A stretch of DNA of 64,000 nt, from NCBI RefSeq assembly GCF_950023065.1, contig NC_088680.1, positions 23,238,559-23,302,558 on the forward strand. Direction: 5' to 3'. The translations under genes and the position numbers were made by a program. The notes beneath the pieces are model-generated. The model ran no database searches and was not told the DNA's origin. It saw nothing but the letters and a program-made list of their open reading frames with translations. Shown here piece after piece: positions 1 to 12,240 of this stretch (positions are counted from its first letter, which is position 1; each line of letters starts with the position of its first letter). This DNA is from Planococcus citri. Taxonomy: Eukaryota > Arthropoda > Insecta > Hemiptera > Pseudococcidae.

Positions 1-990
1 ACATGAAAATCTTTTAAAATAAAAAATCTGTCAACATGACAAATCAAAAATTCTCAAAATTTCACTCCAATTTCAAAAATCCCATCAAAACTTCATTGCA
101 ATTCAAAAATTAAAATCCAACTCCATTTACAACTTCAAATTCCCCCTCCCCCTCTTCAAAAAAACCTGAGTTCTTTTCTAGAAATTTTCAAGCAGAAAAA
201 TTGGCAACATTGGCTTTCATTTTCAACATTCAAAAATTTTGATGAGAAAATGAGACCACTATAGGGGAAAAAATCAAGATGACAACCAGCAGATCAAAAA
301 TTGTAATTCACTTCAAAATCTCATAAAATTCAAAAACTTGAGAAATTTTTCAAGTTGAAAAAAATGGTAGCATTGACTTAATTTCAAAAAAAAAAAAAAA
401 CATTAAAGGAGCTCAATTTTCGTTAATAATATCATTAAAAAATAACGAATAAATTTCAGAATGTTTCTGAAATTTCTCAGAAAATTTAAAAACATGGTAA
501 TTTTGAAAATCAGAAAATGATTAAATGGGCTCGATTTTCGTTAGTCATTTAAAACTAGAAAATAGCAAATAAATTCCAAAATGTTAACGTTTCTCAAGTA
601 GATATTTGAAAAAAATTTGCAATTTCAAAGTTCCAAAAAATGCCAACACTGATGAAAATTTTTTAAAAAATCATTTAAAAAGCTTGATTTTGAGATATCA
701 CATCATCAAAGCTAAAAATAGCGAAAAAAGAAGTCAAAATATTTCCAAAGTTAATTTTTCTGTCCCAAAATATCTCAAAATTTCAACTCAAAATGCTTAT
801 TTTTCTTCTTTCCATCACCAAAAAAAAAAAAAACAAAAACAATTACATGAAAAAAATCTTTTCAAAATCTATAAACGTGACCTATCCAATAACCCTCAAA
901 ATTTCACAGTTTCCAAAAATCCCATCAAAACTTAAATTTCAATTTCAAAAATAAAAATCCAACTCCATTTCCAACTTCAAATTCCCATCA
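1..990. repeat. Direct-repeat pair in A-rich sequence (copies about 1-150 and 845-990)
   Basis: Both copies run from ACATGAAAA through CAAAATTTCAC and CCCATCAAAACTT to CCAACTTCAAATTCCC, separated by about 845 bases. Between them a second, more diverged pair (GGAGCTCAATTTTCGTTA near 410 and GGGCTCGATTTTCGTTAG near 528) is seen. No coding exon is apparent; the open frame at 606-935 is low-complexity Lys/Asn/Ser. Confidence 0.55.
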
Positions 991-1917
991 AATAAGCGAA
1001 AATTTCATTACATTCGAACCAAAACTCAAAAATCCATCAATCGACCAAACCACTTCCTGCAATTTCTCATCATTTAAAAAAAAAAAAAAAACTTTACGTC
1101 AATTTTCTCAACAATGGTGCACGTCTTTATTCCATCGATAAATCAAAATTGACTCATTACTCTCACACTTGTCATAAGAATAAACGTGTTGTATAATCCA
1201 CCATACAACAGTATCTTTCGCCTCACCTCGCCTCTCCTCATCGCCAGACTATTTGAATGCAAAAAATTACCATTACAATGGTTTATTAAATTGCATGTGT
1301 CATAGAGTCTCTCTATCTCACATAGCTTTAGCAAACAATCCGCAGAATACGAGTACCTATAAGTACTTATACTCTTCAGGTCATCCCAGACTTATCTACG
1401 AGTACCTACGTAGAATGTAGAATCATTTTGTAACCGATGAATAAAATAAACTCCGATGTAAATTTTACGAACCCCTTGAAAATGAAATAAAAACTAGATA
1501 TTTATGTATCGAGTTCGATACATCGATGGGCACTGCAGAGGACAGGAGGATGAGAAGGAGGGGGTGCAGTGTAGAGTGCGGCGATCTCAAAGATATATGA
1601 TTTCGATGTGAAAGTGAACGGTTTATTCGAAAGAAACGTGTACGTTATGAGTGGGAATCACATCACGTTATACGGTAAAATACCTTAAAGAAATCGCTCC
1701 GGCGAGTCTACCTAATGCTTGGGCAGGCTCGGGCTGCATTTCGTTATTAATTTACAATTTAACATAAATATTCGAGACTTCGGATATGGGGGTAACCCGA
1801 CGACGAGATTATACATCTGATCTTTGGATTCGTATTGCTTTATACGCTCGTTCAAGTCTCCAAGTCATAAGTATGGGTTTTCAATGAATTATCTACCAAA
1901 AATACATATTTTTTCTT
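991..1917. other. No gene seen
   Basis: This is AT-rich single-copy-looking sequence with a few CpGs near 1540-1700. I see no exon, RNA gene or repeat that I can support. Confidence 0.4.
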
Positions 1918-2965
1918 CGTCAATTCGTCAGTATCAGGTTTGAAAAATGAGATTCAATAAACAAGAAATTGACCATTTCATTTTGAATTTGCCTCCTCAC
2001 TGTCCCTTCAATTTTGGAGATGGGCAAATTCTATCACAGAAGCTTCTTTTTTCACTTGGGATAAATTCTGAAAGACTACATTATTTTTATACGAGAAAAT
2101 AAACTGGAAATTTTTTTCCTTCGAGAGTAAAATAAATAATAACAACCCCCCCCCCTCTCATAAAAATCTAAAAATCAAATTCCGAATTTCTACTCCATCA
2201 ACACAAGTGGCTCATTGAAAGGTTCCGAAAAAATGTTCAGCTGATTCTTATGAAAAAAATCTAGAATTTTTTGAGTCATTTTCTGTCGAGCAGACTAACT
2301 TGGAAAACTTTTTCAATTTCCGAAGAATTTTTCATTTGGGGAGGGGGGGGGGAGGATTTTTTTCTATCTTTTTTCCACTTCTTATTTGGGGAAATAAAAA
2401 TTTTTGAGAATCATCAAGTCCAAATTTCAATTGATATGGATTTGAAATAATTTAAATAAAAATCCAGAATGACCTCCTAGCTGTACCTTCAATTTCGGAG
2501 ATGGGCAAATTCGATCACAAAGTTTTTTTTTTCACTTGGCATAAATTCTGAAGGACTATATTTTTCTACGAGAAAATAAACTGGAAATGTTTCCCTTCGA
2601 GAATAAAATAAAAATAATAACAACCCCCCCCCCTCCCCATTCAATAAAAATCTTGAAACCAAATTTTGAATTTCTACTTTATCAACTCAAATAACCCATT
2701 GAAAGGAAATTGTTGTGGGAAAATGTTCAGCTGATCCCTACGAAAAAAAATCTATAATTTTTTGAGTCATTTTATGTTGAGCAGATAAACTTGGAAAATT
2801 TCTCCAATTTCTGAAAATTTTTTTCATTTTTTTGAGGAATTTTTTCCATCTTGATATCTATTTTTATTACTTTCTTACGAGGGGAGATTGCAATTTTTCA
2901 GAATCATTTCCAAATTTCAATTGATATGGACTTAAATAAAAATCCAGAATAAAATCATCTTCTTT
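1918..2965. repeat. Tandem pair of about 481-bp repeat units
   Basis: The block GGAGATGGGCAAATTC recurs 481 bases apart (near 2016 and 2497). Each copy is followed by matching landmarks: TTTTTTCACTTGG, CGAGAAAATAAACTGGAAAT, a C9-10 run, and AAAATGTTCAGCTGAT. The copies differ by many substitutions and small indels, so the duplication is old. Confidence 0.7.
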
Positions 2966-3099
2966 TTTTGGCCACCCAAAAACATCAGAAATCATTCCCT
3001 CATCACAACTAATCACTTCAGAGGATTATTTGAAAATGCTCAAGGACCACTCCAATGGACATCTCTCTACTACAGATTTTCCAATTCCTCGTACCTTGC

Positions 3100-3147
3100 C
3101 AAATTAAACCTGAAACACGACAGACGTTTGATGAGACACCCTGTATA
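3100..3147 (-). mobile_element. Terminal fragment of an inverted-repeat transposon (CAGGGTGTC end)
   Basis: Read on the minus strand from 3147, the sequence begins TATACAGGGTGTCTCATCAA and continues ACGTCTGTCGTG. A second copy of this end is at 45363 on the plus strand. CAGGGTG-type ends beside TA are typical of Tc1/mariner-like non-autonomous elements. The partner end of this copy was not found. Confidence 0.45.
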
Positions 3148-5940
3148 AGAAATCCAAACGAACCAATATCCACTACCTATTGTTACAAATCGAAATTTCG
3201 GGAACTCTGCGGTATTACTTTTAGCTGATTTTTAATGATTCATTGGTCGGCTGCCAAAAATTAAACCATTTCGCAGAATTACCTCTTGAGAACAATCTTT
3301 TGTTCCACCTTTGAAAATACCACCTAGCAAACCTGGTACACATCGGTATAATTAATTTATCCAACAATTACTTCAAAACGAGCCGAGGCACCAAGAAGGG
3401 TGTACTTAGAAGAGCACACAGAAACACCATACGATATTCGATTCCTCTACTGCTTATTTTTTTTACTTCTCAATAACAGTAATGAAGACGTGACTTTTTT
3501 TCTTTACGTAAGAAGAACAATACCCTAAGATGGAATAAACACTCGATTGTTTTCTTTTCACTTTCGTTGGAAATTCGAAAACAAAACAAAAAAAATACAC
3601 AAAACGTGCATCCCCAATACTCCAAATGTTATTAGTCGAGCTCCAAAATGGAAAATCGAATTGTTCCATCATTGTATTTTGGAAACACTGCTTATAGTGT
3701 TTAGGCTAAAACCCTATACCTGTTTTTATACCCGTATATATTGGACGATTCTTCTACTGCAGTTAGTCCTATTTAGGCTGGTGTTCTTTTTTTTTTCGCC
3801 CCTTTTGTTGTAATCTGGTATACTCGTATTTGGGATGGAAAACATCGCATGTGTACCGCTGTGTACCTGTTCGCTGTGTATATTATGTATACACATATCT
3901 ACAACCACCCTCTTGTAAAAATGTTCTAGCTTGGAGGATCTTGTTGTATGCCAGCTGGTTCGTTTGGAAAACTATCGGTCTTTAGAAATACGTAGCCTAG
4001 TCTGCGTCTGTACTCTTTAGGTATATCTCTGTCTCCTTTACTCGAACGTTGATTTATGAAGTTCGCTTTTAATGACATGCTGCCTTCTTTACCACCCCCT
4101 CATCATCATCATGGCACAAATAGTCGATCGGTTCGGTTATTATTATCATCATCTCGCTGAAACGGTTAATAGCGTAGGGATGACTGGGCTGGGGCTTTCT
4201 TTAGTTCGATTTTTGGCGGTTATTTCCTAGTATACTAAATCTGCGCTACCTACCCTCGGAGAAATTTCTCACACACACAGAATCGGTTCATGTTTACACT
4301 ATTCGTAGGCATTTTTCCAAACACCTTGATGAAATTTCTCCGTCTCCGATCGTGGGAATGACCCGGTTTCTCATCGAAAATATACGAGTAAAAAAAAAGG
4401 GTTGTTGACGATCAGCTCAGATGATTTTTATCATCTACATCTGTCTTTTAGCTTGTTACATTCTTACCTCGTCGACGATGACGACTGCTTTTTCCGCGCC
4501 AGACCGTTCATGTGTATTAAAACATCGACGTAGTACCGCGACAACACAACAAACAACACTTACCTACAAAAGACAGAAAAAAAAACAGCAATTAATACAC
4601 AACAATAAGTGAAAACATTACACTATAGTACATATTATAGCAAATGCATTTAACCTGTTAAAACCCATTTACTAGTTCACTCGGTAATAAAAACCTCTCA
4701 AGCATAGCGTCTCTCTCATCCCTCTACACGACTTTTCTTCCAAATTCTCTACTCGACTCTTCTCTAATGGCAAATTGAAACCGGTTCGCGTACCTCGGTT
4801 AAATTTTAAGCTCAGAGGAGTCGGTTCGTTGTATTTTATCAAGGTTAGAGCCGCACGATAGCTGTGTAATTTTTTTTTTTTTAGGCAGGCATTCGATAAA
4901 ACCAGCACCAGCACCTTTTTCGTGTACATCGGAAATCACGGTTTAATATCCGTTTCCCCGGTGTATAACGATGGATGGATTGGTTGGTTCGTCGTCGTGT
5001 TGCTATAGGTACGTACGGTTTATTCATCACTTATGACGATGGCGTTGCGGTTTACAACCCCGCAATGTGACCTTGAATAGTAATGAGATGTTCGCCATCC
5101 CTACACTTGGATGCTCGACTAAATTACTCTCTTGTTTTGTATACCTACCTATGTATCTGTGTAGTGCACTATTCCGTACAGTAATTTGCACACATACAAA
5201 TGTATCCAGCTATAGTACAACGACAGGTACCGTATCTCTAGATCCTGGACACCTCTCCTCGTCTCATCTCTCATCACATCGTAGTATGTACTCGTAAGGT
5301 CTATGTACTAAACCATTACATCGTGTTCTCTACATACATATATTGTACACTCGAGAGCATTACATTTAAATACACATCTAGGTGTCTAACAACTTGTGCT
5401 CTACTTTCGTCTACAACAATTAAAATACGCGAGAAAATAATTCATTCGTACGTTTCACCTCCTCCTCCTCCTCCTCATCATCATCATCTCTCACTCTCTT
5501 TCCATCATACGAGATACATGTATAAAATGTCTTGTTTTATTTCACCTGAAATCCTAAACAAGCAGAAAAAACAAACGAAACTATAAACCTTTGCTCTTTG
5601 CTAAAATGTACAAACGATCTTCTACAAGTATTTGGATATTTTTTTTACACGTGTTTACAAAGGTAGAGTCTCTGGTGTATTTTTATAGTTTGAGGATCTC
5701 ACTATCTCACCATAATAGCTCAGATTCGATGTACTTACAATGGAAGTTGACATGTGTATGTAGAATGTTATGAATGGAATAAAGATGACATTACTGAAAG
5801 TATGCTGGACACAGTTACACACAAGGAGTCAAATGAAATTGATCTTACACTTAGGTACAGGCAAAAGTCTTTACAAGATAGAAAATTACACAGGTTTCAG
5901 GTTTAACCTTTTTCCGAGGGAAAGTTGACTGAAGAGAGAT
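3148..5940. other. No gene seen; short simple repeats
   Basis: This is non-repetitive AT-rich sequence with scattered CpGs. A (CCT)n then (CAT)n microsatellite occupies about 5458-5488. The open frames of 60-89 codons here have no recognisable domain and overlap on both strands. Confidence 0.4.
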
Positions 5941-6339
5941 TTGTTTTCATGAATGGTTTTTTTTTTTTTCAATAGAAATCAGACGAAAGACATTTTAAAT
6001 AAATTTCTGAATTGGTAAGCAGCATTTTTCAGAATTTTTCCAGACTATCGACAGAATATTCATCAAAATTTCGAAAATTGAATTTCTCAAACATTTTTTT
6101 TCTTACTAATTTTTTAATCTACTTGATTTCCTCCCTTGTTTCAAAAAAAAATTCAAAATTGCAATAAAATCCTCAAAACAAAATTTTTCATTTTTGAGGG
6201 TACCAAATTTTGAGAAAATATTGGTTTGAGCAGATTTGTAAACTGATTCAGAGTTTCTCAAACGAGAAATTGAAATCTTGACTTTTTTTGATTTTCTCAA
6301 TTGATAGAGACTTTAATTTTTTTTTCATTATTCCCCCCC

Positions 6340-6590
6340 CCCACTTCTACCTAAAAAAAACACTGCAAAAGTATGATCAGAACATTTTTTCTGGAGAGGG
6401 GGAGGGGGGATTTGGCTCTATTTATTTTACATTTACACTCGAGAGGCAAAATTTATGGAATTTTTTTCTCTTACAAAAATACGACTTTAGCTTTACTTAT
6501 TTTATATTATGTACATGTAAAAAAAAAGCTTCCATGACAGAATTTGCCCATCTCTAAAATAAAAGGGACTGTAAGGATGAGGAAGCAAGT
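6340..6590 (-). repeat. Inverted, diverged copy of the 1918-2965 repeat
   Basis: The reverse complement reads CCTTACAGTCCC, then GAGATGGGCAAATTCTGTCA, then GGAAGCTTTTTTTTT. This matches the order of landmarks in the units at about 2000 and 2480. Further landmarks are blurred. The flanking 5941-6340 and 6590-7560 are A/T runs without a supportable gene. Confidence 0.55.
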
Positions 6591-7645
6591 TTCCAGTAGT
6601 AAAATAGGCAAATTTTTCATCCTTCAAGTCCTCACGTTTTTCACTTCTCATGCCTGGTCATGACAAAAATCCAAATTTTGACAGGAGTAAACCAAGATTG
6701 GACTCAAAAAAAAAAAAAAAAAAATACCAACACTTTCACATTATTTGTATGAAAAATGTAGAGCATATTTTTCATTTTCAACTGCACTTTCCTATCAAAT
6801 TCAAGGGTCATTTTAGCACTTTTATCACTTGTGAAATCTACGAAATGAACCCCCCCCCCCAAACAGCCGTCAGCAGTTCTGCATTTATTAATCAAACATA
6901 TTGAGACGTTTCCTTAGGTTAAATCTCATGAACAAAAATTGGAGAAAAACTCAATAAAAGAGTGGAAAGAAATCATAATTTCAATTTTTTGCTTCATTTC
7001 AATTTTTGCAAACTTTGATAAGTAAGATTTAATCAATTTGAAGGACACGGACAAGGTTTTAAAAGAATATGCAAATATATGATTATTTATTAATGAACAT
7101 TTCGTCATTCAATTTTGAATACCGAGTCAATGGAATTACTTATTTTTTCCATTCCTTCATTCACAAAATATCCTTTGCAAATTCAGAGGAAATATTAGCT
7201 CTTTTGTTCTTTCTCTTCCTCCTGGGATTCATTAGAAATGAACATAATTGAAATTTAAATCAGTACTTGAATAATTTGATAAGTTAGTAGTATTAAAATT
7301 TTACTAAGACTGAGATTTTTTTCCTCTTAAAAATTGTGTAATTCTAGGTTCGACAATACTCAGTTTTTTCCAAAAAAAACAAAACAAAAAAACGTTGACG
7401 TTGGTTACTAGAAAAACCCGAAAAAGTTATAAAAAATTTAAAAAGGTATAAAACGTGACCAGAACTTATTTGAACGTATAAGAAATCACCACCTAAAGAT
7501 CCCCCCCCAAAAAACACAACATAACAAATTCCCCCAACTTCAGATAGACATTTTTTTTAATTGGCAAAAAGCAAGACTTGGAAAATTGTTTCAAACATAA
7601 AAAAAGGATTTTTTTGACATTTTTAGCAAAAAAAAATGCAAAAAA

Positions 7646-8130
7646 GTGACACTATTTGGAATTGTTTGCAGTAAAGTGACATTTTTCGGATTTGTTTGTA
7701 AAAAAGTGACACTTTTTGGAATTGTTTGCAAAAAAGTGACACTTTTTGGAGAAGTGACACTTTTCGGATTTGTTTGTAAAAAAGTGACACTTTTTGGAAT
7801 TGTTTGCAAAAAAAAGGTGACACTTTTTGGAATTGTTTGCAAAAAAAAGGTGACACTTTTTGGAATTGTTTGCAAAAAAGTGACACTTTTTGGAATTGTT
7901 TGCAAAAAAGTGACACTTTTTGGAGAAGTGACACTTTTCGGATTTGTTTGTAAAAAAGTGACACTTTTCGGGTTTGTTTGTAAAAAAGTGACACTTTTTA
8001 GAATTGTTTGCAAAAAAGTGACACTTTTTGGAGAAGTGACACTTTTCGGATTTGTTTGTAAAAAAGTGACACTTTTCGGGTTTGTTTGTAAAAAAGTGAC
8101 ACTTTTTAGAATTGTTTGCAAAAAAGTGAT
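7646..8130. repeat. 30-bp minisatellite with in-frame length variants
   Basis: GTGAC landmarks occur at 7646, 7676, 7706, 7736, 7754, 7784, 7817, 7850, 7880, 7910, 7928, 7958, 7988, 8018, 8036, 8066, 8096 and 8126. The spacings are therefore 30, 18 or 33 bases. The last two 108-bp blocks (7910-8017 and 8018-8125) share the order 18-30-30-30, a recent higher-order duplication. Because every spacing is a multiple of three and units lack stops, frames of 210 codons (+) and 220 codons (-) stay open. The predicted decapeptide VTLFGIVCKK repeats, and I do not regard it as a gene. Confidence 0.92.
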
Positions 8131-8720
8131 CTTTTTTGAATTTTTTTCCAAAAAAAGACTTTTTCGAAATTTTGTTAAAAATTTAGGACTTGCATTAATT
8201 TTTGAGGAGATGAAAATTTTTGAAAATTTTTTGGAAAAACAAAACTTTGACAATTTTAGTAAAAAGCAAGACTTTTAGGCAATTATTGACAAAATATTGA
8301 TGCTTTTTGGAATTTGTTTGTAAAAAAACCATTTTTTGCAATTTTTCTGAAAATTTGAAGATTATTAAGTGATTTTCGAAAAGGCGAGAATTTTTGATAA
8401 TTTTTGGCAAAGAGCAAGACTTTTACAATTTTAGCAGAAATCTATTGACCAAAAAGTGGCAATTTCTGGCAAAAAGGCGACACCTTTGGGTAATTTCAGA
8501 AAAAAAGGAGATACTCTTTAGCAGTTTTGGTAAAAAAAAAAAAACAAGTATTTGACAATTTTAGCACAAAGCAGCAATCTTTTGAAATAATTGGCAAAGA
8601 CTGTACTTTTTTTTCGAAATTTTTGTCAAAAAAACGAGACTTTTGGGAAGGTTAATTTATTTTTGCAAAAAAGTGAAAATGTTATAACAGGAAGGAGTCT
8701 ATTTGACAATTTTAACAACC
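8131..8720. repeat. Degenerate tail of the minisatellite
   Basis: Blurred units such as GGCAAAGAGCAAGACTTTTA and GACAATTTTAG recur every 60-100 bases. The same vocabulary (AAAAAGCAAGACTT, GACAATTTTAGCA) returns at 40430-41170 and around 47410-47460. Confidence 0.55.
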
Positions 8721-10509
8721 GATGAGCTTTTTTGCTATTCGTGACTGAAATCGAGACAACTAAAAAGGCAGTAGGTATAGCATATTGAAAAATAATTTTA
8801 AAAAATTTAATTCTTGAAAATTGGCAAAAAAAATAATTTGTTAGAAAATAAGAAAATTAAGCAAAAATTAGTGCCTTTCGAGGCCTCTTTCTCGCTCCCA
8901 ATCAGTTAAATCCATAACCTTACCCAAACGTATGAGTACATTACAATGCAACGAATACGAATATGTAAGTATTTAACATAGGTGATAAGTATGTACTTGG
9001 AATTTATTTCAGCTGATAGTTCATATGTATTTGAATATATTGAAAACATAGCGAGCTACACAAAACCCATAAAATTTTTCACTAATTAGGTGCCGAATAT
9101 TTAAAGATAACTTGGAAATGTGTACGTTTTTCGTACGAATACATAGGTACGTAGACTTACTACGTATAGGTAAGTACTTGAAACCTTGTGGCACCAAAAA
9201 ATGCACGGATATCGGTATTATACGAAGATGTAAATTTACATTCAATACACGCGTTCATTATCTTATAGATGCGAGATCGTCGAACTTACGAGAGGTCGTT
9301 AATTACCTTAAGAAGGTTTTTGTTCGACCAACACTCGTAGACCAGACGTTGTCCTCGAGTCGAGTTATCTACTCTCAAGGGTCACCCAGGCACATGCACA
9401 TACACATACAGTACTCTACTACTCTAACAATATCTCAAACAAGGCTCCTCCTAATTTTTTTCAAAACTTCGTAAAAACACCAAAATACATTTTCTCGTAA
9501 AAAAATCCGTCCACCGAGCGAAAAAGGAAAAATAATTCGTCGAATTCGTATAGAAGAAATCTGTCGGCGTTAGCAAAAATTCGGATAATTTCACACACAT
9601 CGAGTTCTCTGAGAATGCTACGACGTTGCTCTCATTTTGACTTGTCGATTCGTCGCACACGGCGGCGCGATGATGACGTCGTGTAAGAGAGAGAGAGAGA
9701 GAGAGAAAAAAAACGTACATCGTATGCATTATAATAAATGCCGACTGGCGTACTCGTACATGTACGAGTCGAGTACAGAGTAAAAAATACGTATATTATA
9801 AGGCAGAAAGCGCAAAAACACGCTCTTCCATTACGATTTTCTCCGAACAGCGATGAGAATACGAGAATTATTTGCTTTTAATTTGCAACGCTGGATAATT
9901 GCGAGGAAAGTAGGCTACGTTACTTTTTCTTCTTCGATTCAGGTACACAGATACAACAGACTTACAGAGGTACAGGTATCGTATAAAATCGACTCGGACA
10001 TCGTTGCCAAGTCTCTGTGCGATGAGGAGACCACAGCGAACAACCGAACGATGATGATGATGACGATGATTACGACGATCGTTCATTACACCTCGTTCTT
10101 TTTAACATTCCGGCTATATCGCGTCGTCAGTCAGTCAGGTCCGAATAAATACGTCGAAAACAGTTAGGTATATAGCGACCATATACAAACGAGTTCTGAT
10201 AACTAATCAAAATATTTACTAAATAATTTCAATCGACTGGGTACTTCGATGTTCGTCTTCGTCCGGTACCTATATCCATAAGTACACATATTGAAAGAGA
10301 CGTATGATGGAATTATTTGAAATAAACGTGGTCTATTGTTTATAGGTACAAATATGGCACTGCGTATTCAAAATGGAAAACACTGCCTACGTTTCCTCCT
10401 ATGCAGTGATAAGGACACAATTTTACATCATTGATAAAGTGATAAGATACTTGCAAAGGTAAGTACCTAACCTAGTTCTGATATCACAGCATAATTCGAC
10501 GACCAAGAT
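8721..10509. other. No gene seen; CpG-retaining stretch and (GA)n
   Basis: Sequence from about 9200 to 10170 holds more CpG and fewer homopolymers than its surroundings. A (GA)n microsatellite lies near 9687-9705. Open frames of up to 120 codons overlap on both strands and show no domain. If ovo intron 1 spans this region, it could carry regulatory DNA, which is speculation. Confidence 0.35.
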
Positions 10510-10745
10510 TTGAGGAGTATCGTGGAAAAAGGGCCTTAGTCATTTTTTTCTATTTTTACAATTTTGAACGTATGAAATTTTTTTTAAAACTCAATTTCAC
10601 CATATTCAGTGATACTTAAGTGTTCTTCCATGAAAAAAAGAATAATTTGGAAAATATTTGCTTGTAGAAAAAAATTTCAAATCTATTTGAACATGTAAAA
10701 ATCGGTAAAAAATGACTAAGGCCCCTTTTCCATGGAACCCCTCAA
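10510..10745. mobile_element. MITE with about 60-bp terminal inverted repeats
   Basis: The left end TTGAGGAGTATCGTGGAAAA continues GGGCCTTAGTCATTTTTT. The reverse complement of the right end reads TTGAGGGGTTCCATGGAAAA then GGGGCCTTAGTCATTTTTT. Similarity continues inward through ATTTTTACA to TTGAAC/GTTCAA. There is no coding sequence inside the 236 bp. Superfamily is not assigned because no clear target duplication was identified. Confidence 0.8.
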
Positions 10746-12240
10746 TGATATACAACTTTGAATGAAACATAAGAGCCAAATTACGTCATCATTTCAGATA
10801 CAACAGGTGCTTCCTGCATTCCTGCCAAATTCACCAATTACTCCGAAAAATTCTTTCAAAAAAAAAAAAAATGATAACAAAACCAACACCCACCGTTATA
10901 CCCATTGTCTTATCGGACAGCACCGCTTTGCAGAGATAGCCACAGACCCACAAAACGACCATAGAGTTGCGTAGGATCGTCCTTGATCGGTTTCAAGCTC
11001 TTAACCGTTCGCCCTTACCTTAGAGCCACAGACAACCATCGAACGTGCCATTTAACCCGGAACCCGAGACTGGGAGACTATGCGCGACAAGACCCTCCAT
11101 TCTGCCACTATACACATGTACGTATAATCAAGTTTACTGTAATGTATACTGGTTATTATAGTAGTACCTATATCTATATACCTATGCCATTCCATAAAAT
11201 ATCCGCAAGGTCATCTAACAGACAATAGAATTTAGAGCAAGGATCACGCAGTTATATTGAGCGAGAAATAGACTCGTTTTTCTTTATGCTGAAAAATCTC
11301 CTCGACTTGAGCCACCATTATAGGCATAGTTACACAGTAACTGACCAGAGGTAGGTAGAATTTCAAATGCTTTCTGCCTCTGCAAAACTGCAGCAGACTT
11401 CCCTCTTCGGTCATCTATGTACACTTAATCGTGTATTATCATTGACATTGAGGTTGGCAATCCTCGTACCAGAGTGGTATAAAATGATGATGATTGTTCA
11501 GATGGAGGTGGTGGAAGGTGGAGGTGATGGAGATAAACCATGTATTGTATAGTGTAGTTTGATGCATAGTATACACGGAGATACTATGCATTCCAAATGG
11601 TTAAAAAATTACATAGCTATAAGAGAGTATTAGTACATAGGTAGTTAGGCACCCTTTACCCATAGTCACGGATTTCACACTATATGTTCGTAGGTCTATA
11701 GATTTATAAATACCGCTGCGACTGCGACTGTGAGCTGTGACTGTGTGTAAGTAAGCTGTGCAAAAGGACGTCGGCTAACAGCCAGTTGTCTGAAGGTGGC
11801 CATCCTCTTTGCCTCTTCTGTGACCTTTAGACCTCTCCGGCAGACGAGGTCTTCTCATTTTTTCTCTTTTAAATAGGCGGGCTATCGTTTATTAAAGCTT
11901 TGCTGCTGCTAAGGTAGGAAATGAAAAATCGACGCAGATTGTGATCTGTACGTGATTATGATACTGCTTTGAGTTATGCCGAGGCTAGGTTAAGTGTAAT
12001 GAGGGGGGTTTGAGGGGTTGAGGAGTATGGAAAAGAGTAAAGAGGAGAAAGATTTATGAACTTGACTCCAAAATGAGTGATTTTGAGCCCGAAATGAATC
12101 AAAAATTGATAAGTTTGGTAAAAAAAATGAGCTTGCCAAATATCAACATTTCCAGTCACTTTTTGGTTAATTTTATAAATTTCCAAAATCATTTCTTTGA
12201 TTTTGAAAATTATTTCTGAAAACAATTGACACGGAAGCAA
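10746..12240. other. No gene seen
   Basis: Mixed-composition sequence with a GGTGG-rich patch near 11505-11535. Short open frames show no domain. Nothing else supportable. Confidence 0.35.

Noticed and set aside
7591..8278. Long open frames (210 codons plus, 220 and 123 codons minus) in the 7.6-8.3 kb block
   Set aside because: They are the 30-bp minisatellite read in several frames at once; the peptides are pure repeats with no domain.
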